From the NCBI GenBank assembly GCA_038049695.1, contig CP142452.1, forward strand, positions 96,727,501 through 96,791,500: a stretch of DNA of 64,000 nucleotides. Direction: 5' to 3'. The notes beneath the pieces were generated by a model. The model searched no databases. It was not told the origin of the DNA and was given only the letters and a program-made list of their open reading frames with translations. This document shows positions 25,215 through 36,305 of the stretch, one piece after another (positions within the stretch are counted from its first letter, which is position 1; each line of letters begins with the position of its first letter). Origin of the DNA: Cinnamomum chago (taxonomy: Eukaryota > Streptophyta > Magnoliopsida > Laurales > Lauraceae). A program made the translations under genes and the position numbers.

Positions 25215-27174
25215 TCAGCTACAATAATTAACGCTCATGAGATGGTGGACGTTGACCTCGGCAAAGATAAAAGACATAAGGCAGCAACTGAGATGTAACT
25301 TTCACTTTTCTAGGATTTCCCACTTCTCATTGCTATTTGATGGTCAATTTTTTATGTTACCTTTTATTTTTCAATTTTAACCACTTATAGAAAACTAAAA
25401 TTTAAAGTTCTAAGAATTCAACTTTAAACAGGGCCTTAATGATTCCAATTTGACATTCTCACCACCTGTTAAGAGGATTTGTGTTGGTTATCATTCTAAC
25501 TAGCCGTACAAAACCAATTCCTTTAATTGTTATTGCCGATTTGGAAAATTGTCTTAGATGGAGAGGATATTTTCCGGCATGCAACATAATGTGTGAATTC
25601 CCATCCCAACCGTCTGAAAGGCTGAGACCCTTGAATAATACAGACATCCCAGATGGATCCATCACAATGGGAATTGAATGCGAGAGAATGTTATAATTGA
25701 ATAATATTGGCACCTCAGTGTCACATACATGCTCAAGAATCGGAATTGATCCTGGGCCTTAAAGCTGATACTTTTCTCCCTTTCCCTTGGGCCGACCCAA
25801 GAAAAAAATAATCATACGGGCGTTTACCATTAAAAAGAAATTGACCTGAAGAAGACATTTTGGCCCAGTTACATAGGACAGTTTTTTTTGTCTACTGAAA
25901 TCACATCGGAGAATAATAATAATTTCCTATAAGACAAGTAGACAACCAACCCATAAGAATTAATATCCTTGCAGCTTTGAGAAAGGCAAAAGGGCTTTCA
26001 TTGGAAGGTCTGGATCAGACTAATTTTATTAATGGGACCCATATGTCGGTATGATCAACGGTTCAGAATCGATGAGGAATAACCTTTCTATTTCAGAGCA
26101 CATATTGTCTTTAACTTGATCACCAAGAAAACGAAAGAGCATATATAGTAGAGTGAGAGGGAAGTGGGGCCTACAAACTCAACAATGATTGGACGGGTTC
26201 TTGATTTAGGTTGACAATCGTCTGTTCAACCGTCCATTTTCAATCGTCATGATTGACTGATTGAGAAGGGGCTTTGAGTGGGTCCCACGATTTGGACGGT
26301 CTGGATTGTCTCCTATGTGCTATTTATGATTTTTGTGGTGCTTAATAAGCCAAATGTTGTGTCGATTTGACCATCTTTATCAGGTTACGTGTTTGAATTT
26401 CAAGAAGATTCTGGGGACGTTTTGATTCCCAAAAAAGATTTTAATGCATTCAAATGAAATGGAAAGTATCTTGTATGTGAAATGCTTTTAAATTGTTGGC
26501 CAGAATTTACTTTAATCATATCATCCTGATAGTTGATTTTAGGGCTTCATTGCTTCAATTCAACGGTGGATAATGGTCAAGGGTCAAGGGTCAAGGGTCA
26601 AGGTCTGTGTCATATTTGATATAAGGTGGATCGATAGTATTCTATTCAGTTGTGGGCACTTTACACTAAATAAATGTACATTAACAACTGCATAGATATA
26701 AGTGTGACTTCAATAAGAAATTCTCATAGTTGTGAAATAAAAAAGTTATAAGATTTAAAGTACATGAATTTCTCAAACCAAAATTTCACCATGAATAAAA
26801 TAGAAATTTCAAAAATAATAATATAAATTAGCAATATTTTAATTTTTCAGCAATTACAAGCAACAAACTTGAATTACGACCCACTAGTGCTAGGGATTGA
26901 CCCCCGGCACTGCTATCGGAGGGTTTTCAATCCCTAGGGGTGGACTAAGCCCTCCGAGGTTAAAGGAAAGCCAGATAAACTCCTCAGCAGTCCTAGTGTG
27001 GTAGTGCAGTTTCAATCCAACAACCTCCGAATGCAAACCGTGGTCTTAGGTCAACTGACATATCCCTTGGGGTTTGACTAAGATGATTTATCATTCCTCT
27101 CATGCACAAGAAGAGAACTTACCGTAAGATAGTTTGGAACAAAAACTTAAAGGCACAATTGCCTTTTTTTTTTT
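25215..27174. other. Intergenic with heptamer repeat and SINE-like copy
   Basis: No gene is seen. A (GGTCAAG)n run of about four units lies at 26575-26603. A possible SINE, minus strand, lies at about 26890-27075. Confidence 0.35.
26890..27075 (-). mobile_element. Possible tRNA-derived SINE, copy 2
   Basis: On the minus strand this carries gacctaagaccacggtttg and then ttggattgaaactgcacta, matching the box order of copy 1 at 19837-19950. A longer segment is preserved here. Assignment rests on resemblance between the two copies and to tRNA boxes. Confidence 0.4.
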
Positions 27175-28026
27175 AGGATTTTAGAGGAAAAATCTCGGAA
27201 TTTGGTTATTCCTCGCGAATGGTCAACGCAAATTGTACAGCACAAATGAGGTCCGTCGGAGCCTCTTTTTTTTTTAATGATGAAGGGTGCAATGCAAGCG
27301 TCGCTCGTGTCTGTTAGGAGCAACGTTAGCGTCGTTCTATGCGATTTGTTTAGAACATAGAACTCCCTTTATTTATTCTTCCTCTTATTTTTTTTTCTTC
27401 TCCCACCTATTTCTCTATCTCCCCCACTCCATTTTCTCCCAATCATCTTGGAAAAAAGCATCACATGCTTTATTAAAAGATTACCACTGACCGACACACC
27501 ATTCCTTTCCTTTTCTTTTCACATTCTCAAGATTTATCATTCTCAAGATTTATCTTGAAAAGTGAAAGAGACGAGAAAGAAAAAAAAATGACTGACATAA
27601 CATAGAAGAATGGTTCCAATAACAATCTTATGCTCGGACATTATTATATAGAGTTTACCCTCATGAACCCATCCGTGATAAAATGAGAAACGCGGCTCGG
27701 CATGGTAAACCTCTCGCAGCTTTTCCACCTACATGAATAATGGAAAAACTTGTATTCGCAGCTTTTCCACTTATATGAATATTGAAAAACTTGTAGGGTT
27801 GGTTGAGAAATGGAGTGTAGGCTATCGAGAAATAGGAAGGAGATGGAGAAGAAGAAGAAGAAAGGTAAGGATCGCCCCATTTTTTTTGGGTGATGCTATT
27901 GTCACTTAGAAAAAATTATAAAAAATAAATAAAAAAAGTGGCGTGAAGAGCGAGTTTGTGCTGTACAATCTGCGGTAACCCTTTGCGAGGAATGGCCAAA
28001 TTCTAGATTTTTTTCTGTAAAATCCT
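27175..28026. mobile_element. Foldback/MULE-like element with about 78-bp inverted termini
   Basis: The left 78 bases (from aggattttagaggaaaaatc to attgtacagcacaaa) match the reverse complement of the right 78 bases with roughly three quarters identity. Long inverted termini without a transposase suggest a MULE-like MITE. The flanks are T-rich, so a 9-bp duplication cannot be judged. Inside, cgcagcttttccac begins a direct repeat at about 27715-27797. Confidence 0.55.
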
Positions 28027-31000
28027 CTCTTTTTTATATATCACTATATTCTTTTTTGAGAAATGTTCCGGTACAAACTTCCCTTATGATTTTATGGTAT
28101 AAGCCACCTCATGGGGCCCACTAAAGACCCCACAAACCATGGAACAAGGGAGGACCGAAAGATCCAAGTGGGGCCAACCTTGGTATCAAATTTGAAGTCA
28201 ATCTAATACCTCTAACTCATTCATCCGTGGTCCACAAGTTTAATGACTTTATATAAAATAATAAAATTGACCCTCCATCCAATTGTTCGCTTCATTTGGT
28301 TCTATCAAAACCCGTGTAAATGAGAGGGGTGCATTTAGATGGTCCACTTGAATGGACGCCCATAAATTGACTCATACCGTAAGACTGTAAGAGAGGCTTT
28401 TACAAGTGCATTTCTCTTTCTTTCTTTTTTTATCCTAACCTTCTCATTGTGTATAGCTGTAATTGCATGTTTTTGTTCCAATAACTGGATTGCCTATAGA
28501 AGAAATTGTCCGTGCAATAACCACAGTGAGGCGAATCACATCAACGGTCTGGATTTAGATATCATGGGTCCACATCTCAGATGTTTCTTTCATATTCCAC
28601 ATGGCTATAAGTTGCAACATCATTCCACTTTTGGTGGTTGAGGCAGCATTCACGGTTCACCTGACCAGATTTAGCTTGTCAGCATCTAGAGAAAGGGCCC
28701 GCCAATTACCAGTCTCATCCTAATTCAACTCGAGCCTTTCAATTCAGTGTGGGTCCCACTGCTGCACCAATAGATTGCCAAAAAGAAGATATAATTTAGT
28801 TGCTGTTGGGCCCACCTAACTTGGGTCCTTTTCACAATGAAAAGAAGTTCCTACAGTCTTGGCCGCTGGTGATGTGCTCATGTGCCTCTTTAACTTGGTG
28901 TCTTTTTCCTGCTTTTGATGATGCTTTTGGTGAGGTGGTGTAATTGAAAACTTCCAATTGAAAACATGAACAAGTACAGGAATTCAACACAAATTAGACA
29001 AAGGCCCCACAGTGATGGTTGGGCAGGGTAGGGTTGGTTTCCGGCCCAACCACTGCCAATCATGTATGGCTCAACCGAGACCTGGCTCATTTATTCATTG
29101 GATTACAAAAGGTTAACCTGGCTTGGAACCAACCAGGAAGTTAAAAGCAGTAGACTAAACCAAAAATTACTAGGTCAGGTTGAGATTCAGTTGGCAGACC
29201 CATAGTAATGTATTTGTCCATGGGAGCCATTAAAATACAAATGTCACACAATTGATCTATTTATTGGGCTAACCATCCAAATACAACCCAATGCGTGTTG
29301 GGCTTGGACTGACCCAACCCTTGAGCATCCGCATCCTTAATTAGGCACTTTTCTAGTTTTAGAAATTGTCATTCTGAACTGATGTCAACCAACCACTTCT
29401 TCTCATCCATCATCAGCCATTGTTATAAAAGAAAAAAGAATCAAACAAACCCACCCTGTAAATGGGTCAGATCAGACATAAGGCCCTAACTGTACTCGTG
29501 AACTTGACCCACAAATACAATGGTGAAGGACCTGACTCAGGTCCAAACAGCCTAACAATGAAAATGTTTGCCACAGCATATATTATTATACAATATATGT
29601 ATTATTTGCTTATAAATATGGATCTGAAATAAGATATTAGTACAGGTCCAGGTATGGATCCTGTTTACAGTTTAAACTAGACATCTCATGAACAGATACT
29701 ATTTTGGATTTTTGGCATTTGGATAATGGGAAAGTGAGTGGGGCTTGCCGTTTGCCTGTCAAGTGGAGAGAAATGAAAGACTACTTTACTGGTGAAGAAA
29801 CCTATGAGTAAGTGCTTGCATCCATCCAGTACATGATGAGTTACACTACTTGGTGGGGAAAGTGGTGAATTCCTAATTGCCCACGAAAGGAAAATTTCTG
29901 CTGTGAGTAGACATCACTTTCCTCCACTCAAATATAAGCATACATTCCCCTCATCCACACGCCACCTAAGAAAGGAAATGTTCATAACTGTCTTTATATA
30001 TTTCTTTCTTGAATAAGTATAAGATGGGAATGATACATTGAGGCTTTAGTGTGCAAATATTAGTGCACTAGATCTATGATAAAGAATATTGAAAAATGGG
30101 GCCCCATGTTAGATGATCATATCTTTTGAAAAACTGATTAGACAACTAGGGATGTAGTCCCTGCCCTAAATGATAGAAGGCCCAAGTATATTATAATTAT
30201 TAATATTTCATATTTGGTATGGGGTAATAAATTAATAATAATAATAATAATAATATAATTTAGTATATATAATTATTGATTTGGCCTGAATCATGGACGA
30301 ATACCCAATTATTTTTGAATGTTGGAAAGGGATCAATATCCGGATTTTCAGGGCTGAGAGAGAGAGAGTAACCCGTAGGAAGGGAAAGATAGGTTTCAAT
30401 GACATTGGTTGAAGAAAATACATCATAGTGATTTTGAAAGGTCCACAAGATATAACTCTAATGCTGAGGAGGCTGTTATTGTTGGCCATCTGAATGTACA
30501 GGTTTGTCCGGACTGGTCACTATCTGAGGAAGCAAAATGGGCCTACCTTTGTTTTGTCTTGATCCTCTGGAGTGGCCTGGAACTGGAGAAGGTTGTCACA
30601 TGTGTGGTGAGTGACTATAAAGATGTAGGAAGGACCCCAGGCCCCAGGCCCCAGGACCCCAGGCCCCAGCAATGTAGGTGGGGGCTCCATGGCCCCTTTC
30701 AAATAAAGTTTCAACTAGAGAGTCCCATACAACTGCCCACTCCAAAGCAGGATTTGAATGCAAGGATAAAAATCCCACCCAGCTGCCATAAGGGACTCTC
30801 CCTGGAGATCAAAACCCTCCAGTCATTTGATCTAAGGCTATAAAAAAGATACCACATTTTTCGATTTGAAAGAACAGCCTAGAGAAGTTGAGGACTTTTT
30901 AAGTTTGAAGAAAAATGACTGCTAATTGTTTGTTTTGTGACATTATTAGAGACCCATTAGCATATAGCATGTCTCAAGCTTTTGCTTAATAATTAGCAGG

Positions 31001-31035
31001 TTAGGAACACCATTCAGAGAGTGCATGAATTCAAG
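28027..31035. other. Intergenic stretch between foldback element and inverted duplication
   Basis: No gene is supported. Segment 28095-28370 belongs to a dispersed repeat also seen near 7.0, 8.9 and 63.7 kb. A (TAA)n run lies at about 30228-30254 and a short CCCCAGG repeat at about 30634-30668. The 144-codon frame at 30409 crosses this repeat and looks like chance. Confidence 0.35.
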
Positions 31036-31194
31036 TGGTCATAACCTAAATTTAGCTTAGTTCTGAACACGTCCCAAACTAAAAACCCATTCAACATCAG
31101 CATATATAGGTGGTCACCTAAATATGTTCATATTGGGCTATAGAACAAGGTATAAGCTGCACCCTAAATATGTTCGTATGTGATGCATATTATT

Positions 31195-31574
31195 TAGGGA
31201 TGTAAATGGGTCCCCGATTTTCCAATTACTCGAAGGTTCCGACCCTTTAAAAACCAGATCTGAGTCCTTATTTAGGCCCTGATAAGTGAATTGGTCTGGG
31301 TCCAGTTCCACCTTGGTTCAGACCCGTGGACTAGACATATTGCCTCATTTTCGAAAATCTCTCATAAAAATCATATTTTTTTAATATAATTCTCTACTCA
31401 AACCCGGATTTAGATCCAGACCAGTCCCATATATGGTTCTGGTTTCGGTTCAGGAGCCAATAAACTGATTCCCGTTGTCGTTCTGGGTACAGATCCGGTT
31501 CCACCTTCTCTTTAACGGTTCCGGTTCCGGGTCCACCGTGGACCTAGACCGGAACCAACCCGTTTACAACCCTA
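31195..31574. mobile_element. hAT-like MITE with perfect 8-bp target duplication
   Basis: The 380-bp element starts tagggatgtaaatgggt and ends acccgtttacaacccta, inverted termini of the TAGGGATGT-AAATGGG type found in plant hAT elements. Identical atattatt flanks it at 31187-31194 and 31575-31582. The interior has repeated ggttccgg-type motifs and no transposase. The corresponding place in the right arm (near 46.6 kb) lacks it. Confidence 0.85.
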
Positions 31575-32842
31575 ATATTATTGGATCTATGAGAAACTAT
31601 ATCCTGCGTTGGAAGATTCCATGCCTACAGTTGACAGTAATGAAAGAAAACTGTAGCCCTAGAAGAACAACAGCGGCACCAGAAACAATTAAATCCCCAA
31701 CCTCATACATGATTGGTGGGGCACCACAAGTTGTAGACTTGGGGCATTGGGTATTCACTATTCAGGTTCTCGTGTGTAATCAATGGGCTCAATCCAGCAT
31801 CCAAATATTATTTGGGTCATGCCGTGGACCTGACCCCAAGCCTAAACTAAAAACCCAGTCCAAATATTGGACCCATACCCAACCTTTTTATATATGGGCC
31901 CTTCAGGCACTCCGGGACCTATTTTCATCCCTAAACATGGAACTGGATCAAAACACCTAACCTCTGTCACAAATATCAGCGGCGGTGTTATCATCAGAAA
32001 ACTGTGAAAAAAGATGAATATAGGGTTAAAAAATCTATACTTTTCTTATATCATTTTATATTTAGAAATTATTTTAAAAAAATAAAAAAATATATTTCTG
32101 AAACATTTTCCCATAAAATCTTGAGAAAACTAAAATTTTTAAAATATTCCGACATTAATACCGGAATGATAATTTCCTAAGAACGATATTTTTGAAAATG
32201 TTCCTAAGATTATGGGAATATTAGTAAAGGTATGTGAAAATTACATGATCCTCAAAAACTTTACAAGAGAACAGTAGCTTAATCATCTCCTTTCTAATTC
32301 CCATGATAACCAAATACATAATAGTTCGTAGCATATTAATTATACAGAGATACACATTGATAAAAAAAACTGTATTGATGTTTAATAGAGATGTTTTCTG
32401 TGCTCGAAAAACTGGTGACGAAGGATTCCAATTTTCCATTTCATGTCGATGACCTTATTGCAGTAGTTCATACTTCTGCTCAGTGTTAACTATGGTTTAA
32501 AAAACAAACATAATGATTAATGATAATGACTGTAACACATGATAGTGTGTGTTGTATGGAAGGCCTATGATGCAAGCCTGTTTTTTGTCCTCCATTTGCT
32601 TCCCTTTTATCTTCAAATGGTATGTGTGAATTGTAAATATCTCTTGTACTGTCATAGAGTCCTTGTACTATTGTTTTTAATGATAAGTCTGCTGCTATTG
32701 ATAAATAAAAAGGCCAAGTGATGTCTATGATTATTAATACACATGTATGTGTATAGCTATAGCAAATGAGGCTAGAAATTTCAGACATCCTTCCACTTAT
32801 CAGAATATAGTTTGCATGAGATATCAAATGCAAAGAAAATAC

Positions 32843-33100
32843 CTTCCTCCTGTCAGATGTCAACTGAGGGATACTCAGCCGAGTTAACTTCTCCATCATT
32901 GTTTGGAGTTAAATCAAGATCGGAGCTTACTATGGCCTCTTCAATAACTTTTAAGCAGTAAATTTTAGAAGAGTCAGAAACCATTGAAAAGTGGTATATT
33001 ACATAGATTTGTCATGTGGCTGGATGAGGAAAGAGCTTGAATTTGGCATGCTAATCTGCGCAATACTTTTCAAGCTGACCGGACTTCCATAGTATTCAAC
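32843..33100 (-). pseudogene. Ribosome recycling factor fragment, two exons, left arm
   Basis: Exon 33100-33003 reads VEYYGSPVSLKSIAQISMPN and continues to HDKS, characteristic of RRF. Exon 32955-32843 reads [20 protein letters not shown], then a 1-base insertion breaks the frame before [12 protein letters not shown]. The acceptor of the second exon is mutated (tg instead of ag). No 5' or 3' RRF exons are found nearby. It is therefore a captured gene fragment, mirrored at 45060-45310. Confidence 0.8.
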
Positions 33101-33449
33101 CTGGAATTTTGTTGCCAAGCCAGTTAGTGAAACACCTTTTATTCAACAGAAACAGCATATTCATGAAATATTATAACTCAGGTCAGCATTAGTAGAATGA
33201 AAATTGTGAAAGGAAGCATTCACATCGGAACAGGTCAGAATTAGTAGAATGAAAAACTGAAATCCAAAATGTGTATCTGCATTGGCCGTAATGGATCCTA
33301 GCTAGGAGTGCAACTTGGGCCAGGCTGAGCCCAAGTTTGCACAGCCCAATTACCTGAACCAAAACTAAATTCAGATTTCCATCTGTTTACTAAACTCCAA
33401 AAGAAAACTCTACCCAACCATCTCAGAACCTCAGATAATCTTCAATAAA

Positions 33450-33451
33450 TG

Positions 33452-33480
<29 letters not shown>
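33450..33480. repeat. CT microsatellite in left arm
   Basis: About 12-13 CT units. The equivalent place in the right arm (44582-44631) has about 25 GA units, so the tract has changed length since duplication. Confidence 0.8.
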
Positions 33481-33482
<2 letters not shown>

Positions 33483-33977
33483 TGGAAAGCTTCAAAAAGC
33501 ACATTCTCCTCCTAGTCCTGCACGACAGTCTATATGGAAAGCTTCAAGAACAAGCTTCCAAGACTTGTTCCTTCCATTTCCATAAACATAACATGTTGTG
33601 ACCAATGCCATTTAAGCCACATTTGCCATTTAAGTATGTCTAGCAAGGGAGTGTTGGGGCTATTGATGAAAGTTACATAATAGAGGGCAAAAGAATAACG
33701 TTGGACACAAAGGAAATCTTTTTGTTTTTGATTCAATGCTTGAGTTGTTACAAAATAGAGAATAAACAGGGACTTGCCCTAACTTCCCTAATCTCATTTT
33801 TCTCTGAACAACTCTTAACAAAAAAGAAACTACTTCTTAGAAAAGATAGGACATACTTCCATTACACATGACTCCAACATCCAAGAGGTGCAATACAAAA
33901 CTACTTAAAAAAACTGCATGAACCATCAAACTTCCATGGCCCACTTTAGGTGGGCCCATCATGTTTGAATTAACATT

Positions 33978-35985
33978 TCAACTGGGAGGTGGAGCTGCAT
34001 TTGTAGTTACCACCAGGTGGTCTCCTTCCATTCGGTCTGCCGTTTCCACAAGAGGTTGGTAGTCTTCACCTACCACCACCCCCTCATCTTCATGTGCTCG
34101 AGGCTCGTCTACCACCACAAGAGGAGGGTCTCTCACCAGCACAGGTTGGTGGTGTAGACCTGCCACTCCATCATCTTCGCGTGCTGTAGCTGGGTGTACA
34201 GTTACAACCGTGTCATCAAGAGCTCGGTCTTCTTGTCCAGGGACCACCAAAGGTCCATCATTTGCAACATTATGAGCTCCATGTAACACCACAAGTTCCT
34301 CCTCATTTACAACATTATGAGCTCCATCTAACACTACAAGTTCCTCCTCATTTGCAACATTATGAGCTCCATCCTCCTCATTTGTAACATTATGACCTGC
34401 AGCCTCCTCCTCATTTGACACATTATGACCGTCAGCCTCCTCCTCCTCATTTGCAACATTATGACCTTCAGCCTCCTCCTCCTCCTCCTCCACCTCCTCC
34501 TCCTCCTCATCCTCATCCTCATCCGCAACATTATCACCTTTAGCCTCCTCCTCATTTGCAACATTATGACCTTCAGCCTCCTCCTCCTCCTCATCCTCAT
34601 CATCATTAGCAACATTATCACCTTCAGCAGTCAAAACTAAATTCATGTATCTATTATGAAGTACCCTTATTCTCACCGTACTAATAAGAAATCCCGTTAT
34701 GAATGTTATCAGCGTGAATTTATCATTCGTTTCATATGCATAGAGCGACCAAAAGAAAAATCCTCCCCATCCCGCCATTTCCGAAAAAAGGATTCCTTCC
34801 ATTATCTGCTCTGGAGTTGTATATTCATATCTCTGCAATAAAACTTCAAAAGAAAGTTTAATTAATAATATAATTTAAAAAAAACATTAAATGTATTTTT
34901 TTTTTTTTTACTTACCACATGCCAGATGGAAGCAGACATCATAAAAATGGAGAGAGACGTTGATGTTATTGCAAAGAAGGTCTCTCTAGGTGCATTATGA
35001 AGACTGATATGAAAGAGGAAGAAAACGAGGACAAATGTAATCGTGCATATCCCTCCCGGAAAGAGTGTGCGCCTTAGCTCTTTCACTAAATAACATATAA
35101 TAAATATAAGTTCCATCATCCCTCTTATTCCATTTACAATTGTAACTGGAATTTGCGCCGTGTGCTGAGATACCAACGGTGTGGCATACCTAACCCGCAT
35201 AAATATATATATATATATATATATTAGTGTAAACCATGGGCCACACAAATATACTATATTTGTTTTCTAAATTGTCATTATAATTTGGCCTTAATCAGAA
35301 TTATATCTACCGTTTTTTTAATAGAAAAAGAAACCACATGACTTTTTATGCACAAAAGTAATAGTTTGGAATTGCAGCCCATCATCCATGAATGAAGGCT
35401 TCCTATCCTAGACAAGTAGGCCCTACAGGCTTTTATTTTGTTATTTTGAATGTCACCAATAACAACTTTGTTTATATTATATTTTCTAGAAGAATCACAT
35501 TATCAAAAAATTCTTTAGATTCATAATATCATATTACAGTGAATTGTTTTTCATTTGGAAGCAAACCAGATGAATAGAATATCACAAGAATAAAAAACAG
35601 TATCTTACCAAGCCAAAAGTACGTAGCTCAACATATTAAAAACTTCGAACAATGGAACCCGTGTAATGTGAGTGTCATGTTTAAATATTTTTAAGCTGCA
35701 CATAAAAATGAGTATAAATTGGTAAGTTTAATATGGAAAAAGACAGAAACAGATAGTGTTAACAGGAGTTTTACTTACTAGGGAAACGCTGCAAAATACA
35801 TTCGATTTTATTTAGTTGTTAATAAAAGAAATTAAAGCCTCATAGAGGGAAAAAAATGCTCACCTAAGCCTGCAACAATTGCTAAACCAATTCGAAAGCG
35901 ATGTTTGCCAGAGTGAGAGTCTGCAAAATTAGAGATAAAAATAAAATCTACCTAAAGAAGCACATAGGATAGGATAGATAGCCAT
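33978..35985 (-). CDS. Divergent SWEET (MtN3/saliva)-like membrane protein with acidic repeat tail
   Basis: Exons (5' to 3'): possible start 35985-35952, then 35920-35864, 35788-35779 (10 bases), 35695-35609, 35189-34916, 34832-33978. From 35920 on, phases close without stops. The first half follows SWEET2-type proteins: RIGLAIVAGL, PLFEVFNML, WYATPLVSQ, VTIVNGIRGMMELIFIICYL; TM5-7 align colinearly and end in TGFLISTVRIRVLHN. SWEETs are seven-TM sugar uniporters of plasma or vacuolar membrane. Key prolines of TM1 and TM5 and the TM7 Pro-Asn are missing, so sugar transport is doubtful. After TM7 about 225 residues form an acidic tail of HNVANEEE-type repeats and a VV-rich end, unlike known SWEETs. 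The start is unsure: the ATG at 35985 needs a 31-base intron, shorter than plants normally splice. Confidence 0.65.
34270..34625 (-). repeat. Acidic-tail minisatellite in left SWEET-like copy
   Basis: Within the last exon, units encoding (E)n-AEGHNVANEE and later LVVLDGAHNVANEE repeat in tandem; the DNA is a gaggag-rich trinucleotide tract on the minus strand. Antisense frames here (leucine-rich) are shadows. Confidence 0.8.
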
Positions 35986-36050
35986 ATATAAAACTTAAAA
36001 TGAATTTTGCCTGGAGAAAGAGAGAGAGCAACCCTACATCTCCACCAGAA

Positions 36051-36244
36051 GTGAGAATTTTTTCATGTTTTCTGATCATTGATTTTTCTATAACATGTTC
36101 CTTTTCTATCTAGTGTGAGGCCCTCACCTCACATGCTAACTTATTTGAGCTTCCTTGGCATGTTGTGCGAACCCTTTCAATCAAATTGATTTTTCCTTCT
36201 TTTTTTTTCCTGTTTCAACAGATAACCGAATTAGTGAAGTTCCT
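36051..36244. other. Spacer at the centre of the inverted duplication
   Basis: About 190-200 bases of unpaired sequence between the two arms, containing gtgaggccctcacctcac near 36113-36133 and a T-rich run. Both SWEET-like copies point away from it, so it would have to serve as a shared 5' region or promoter for divergent transcription. No clear TATA box is visible. Confidence 0.5.
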
Positions 36245-36305
36245 ACTTCTCCTCCAGAAGGTTGCCCTCTCTCTCTCCAGGCAAAATTCATTTTAAGTTT
36301 TATAT

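Larger units (their letters stand above)
31036..36050. repeat. Left arm of a large inverted duplication
   Basis: Read in reverse complement, this arm matches 36245-39314 and then 44423-46750. The outer end is gtggtcataacc (about 31036), mirrored at ggttatgaccac (about 46738-46750). The inner end is near the ccaggcaaaattc motif. Shared content: the SWEET-like gene, the RRF fragment and flanking DNA. Differences: the hAT-like element at 31195-31574 is only in this arm; the 5.1-kb segment 39314-44423 is only in the other. Confidence 0.85.
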
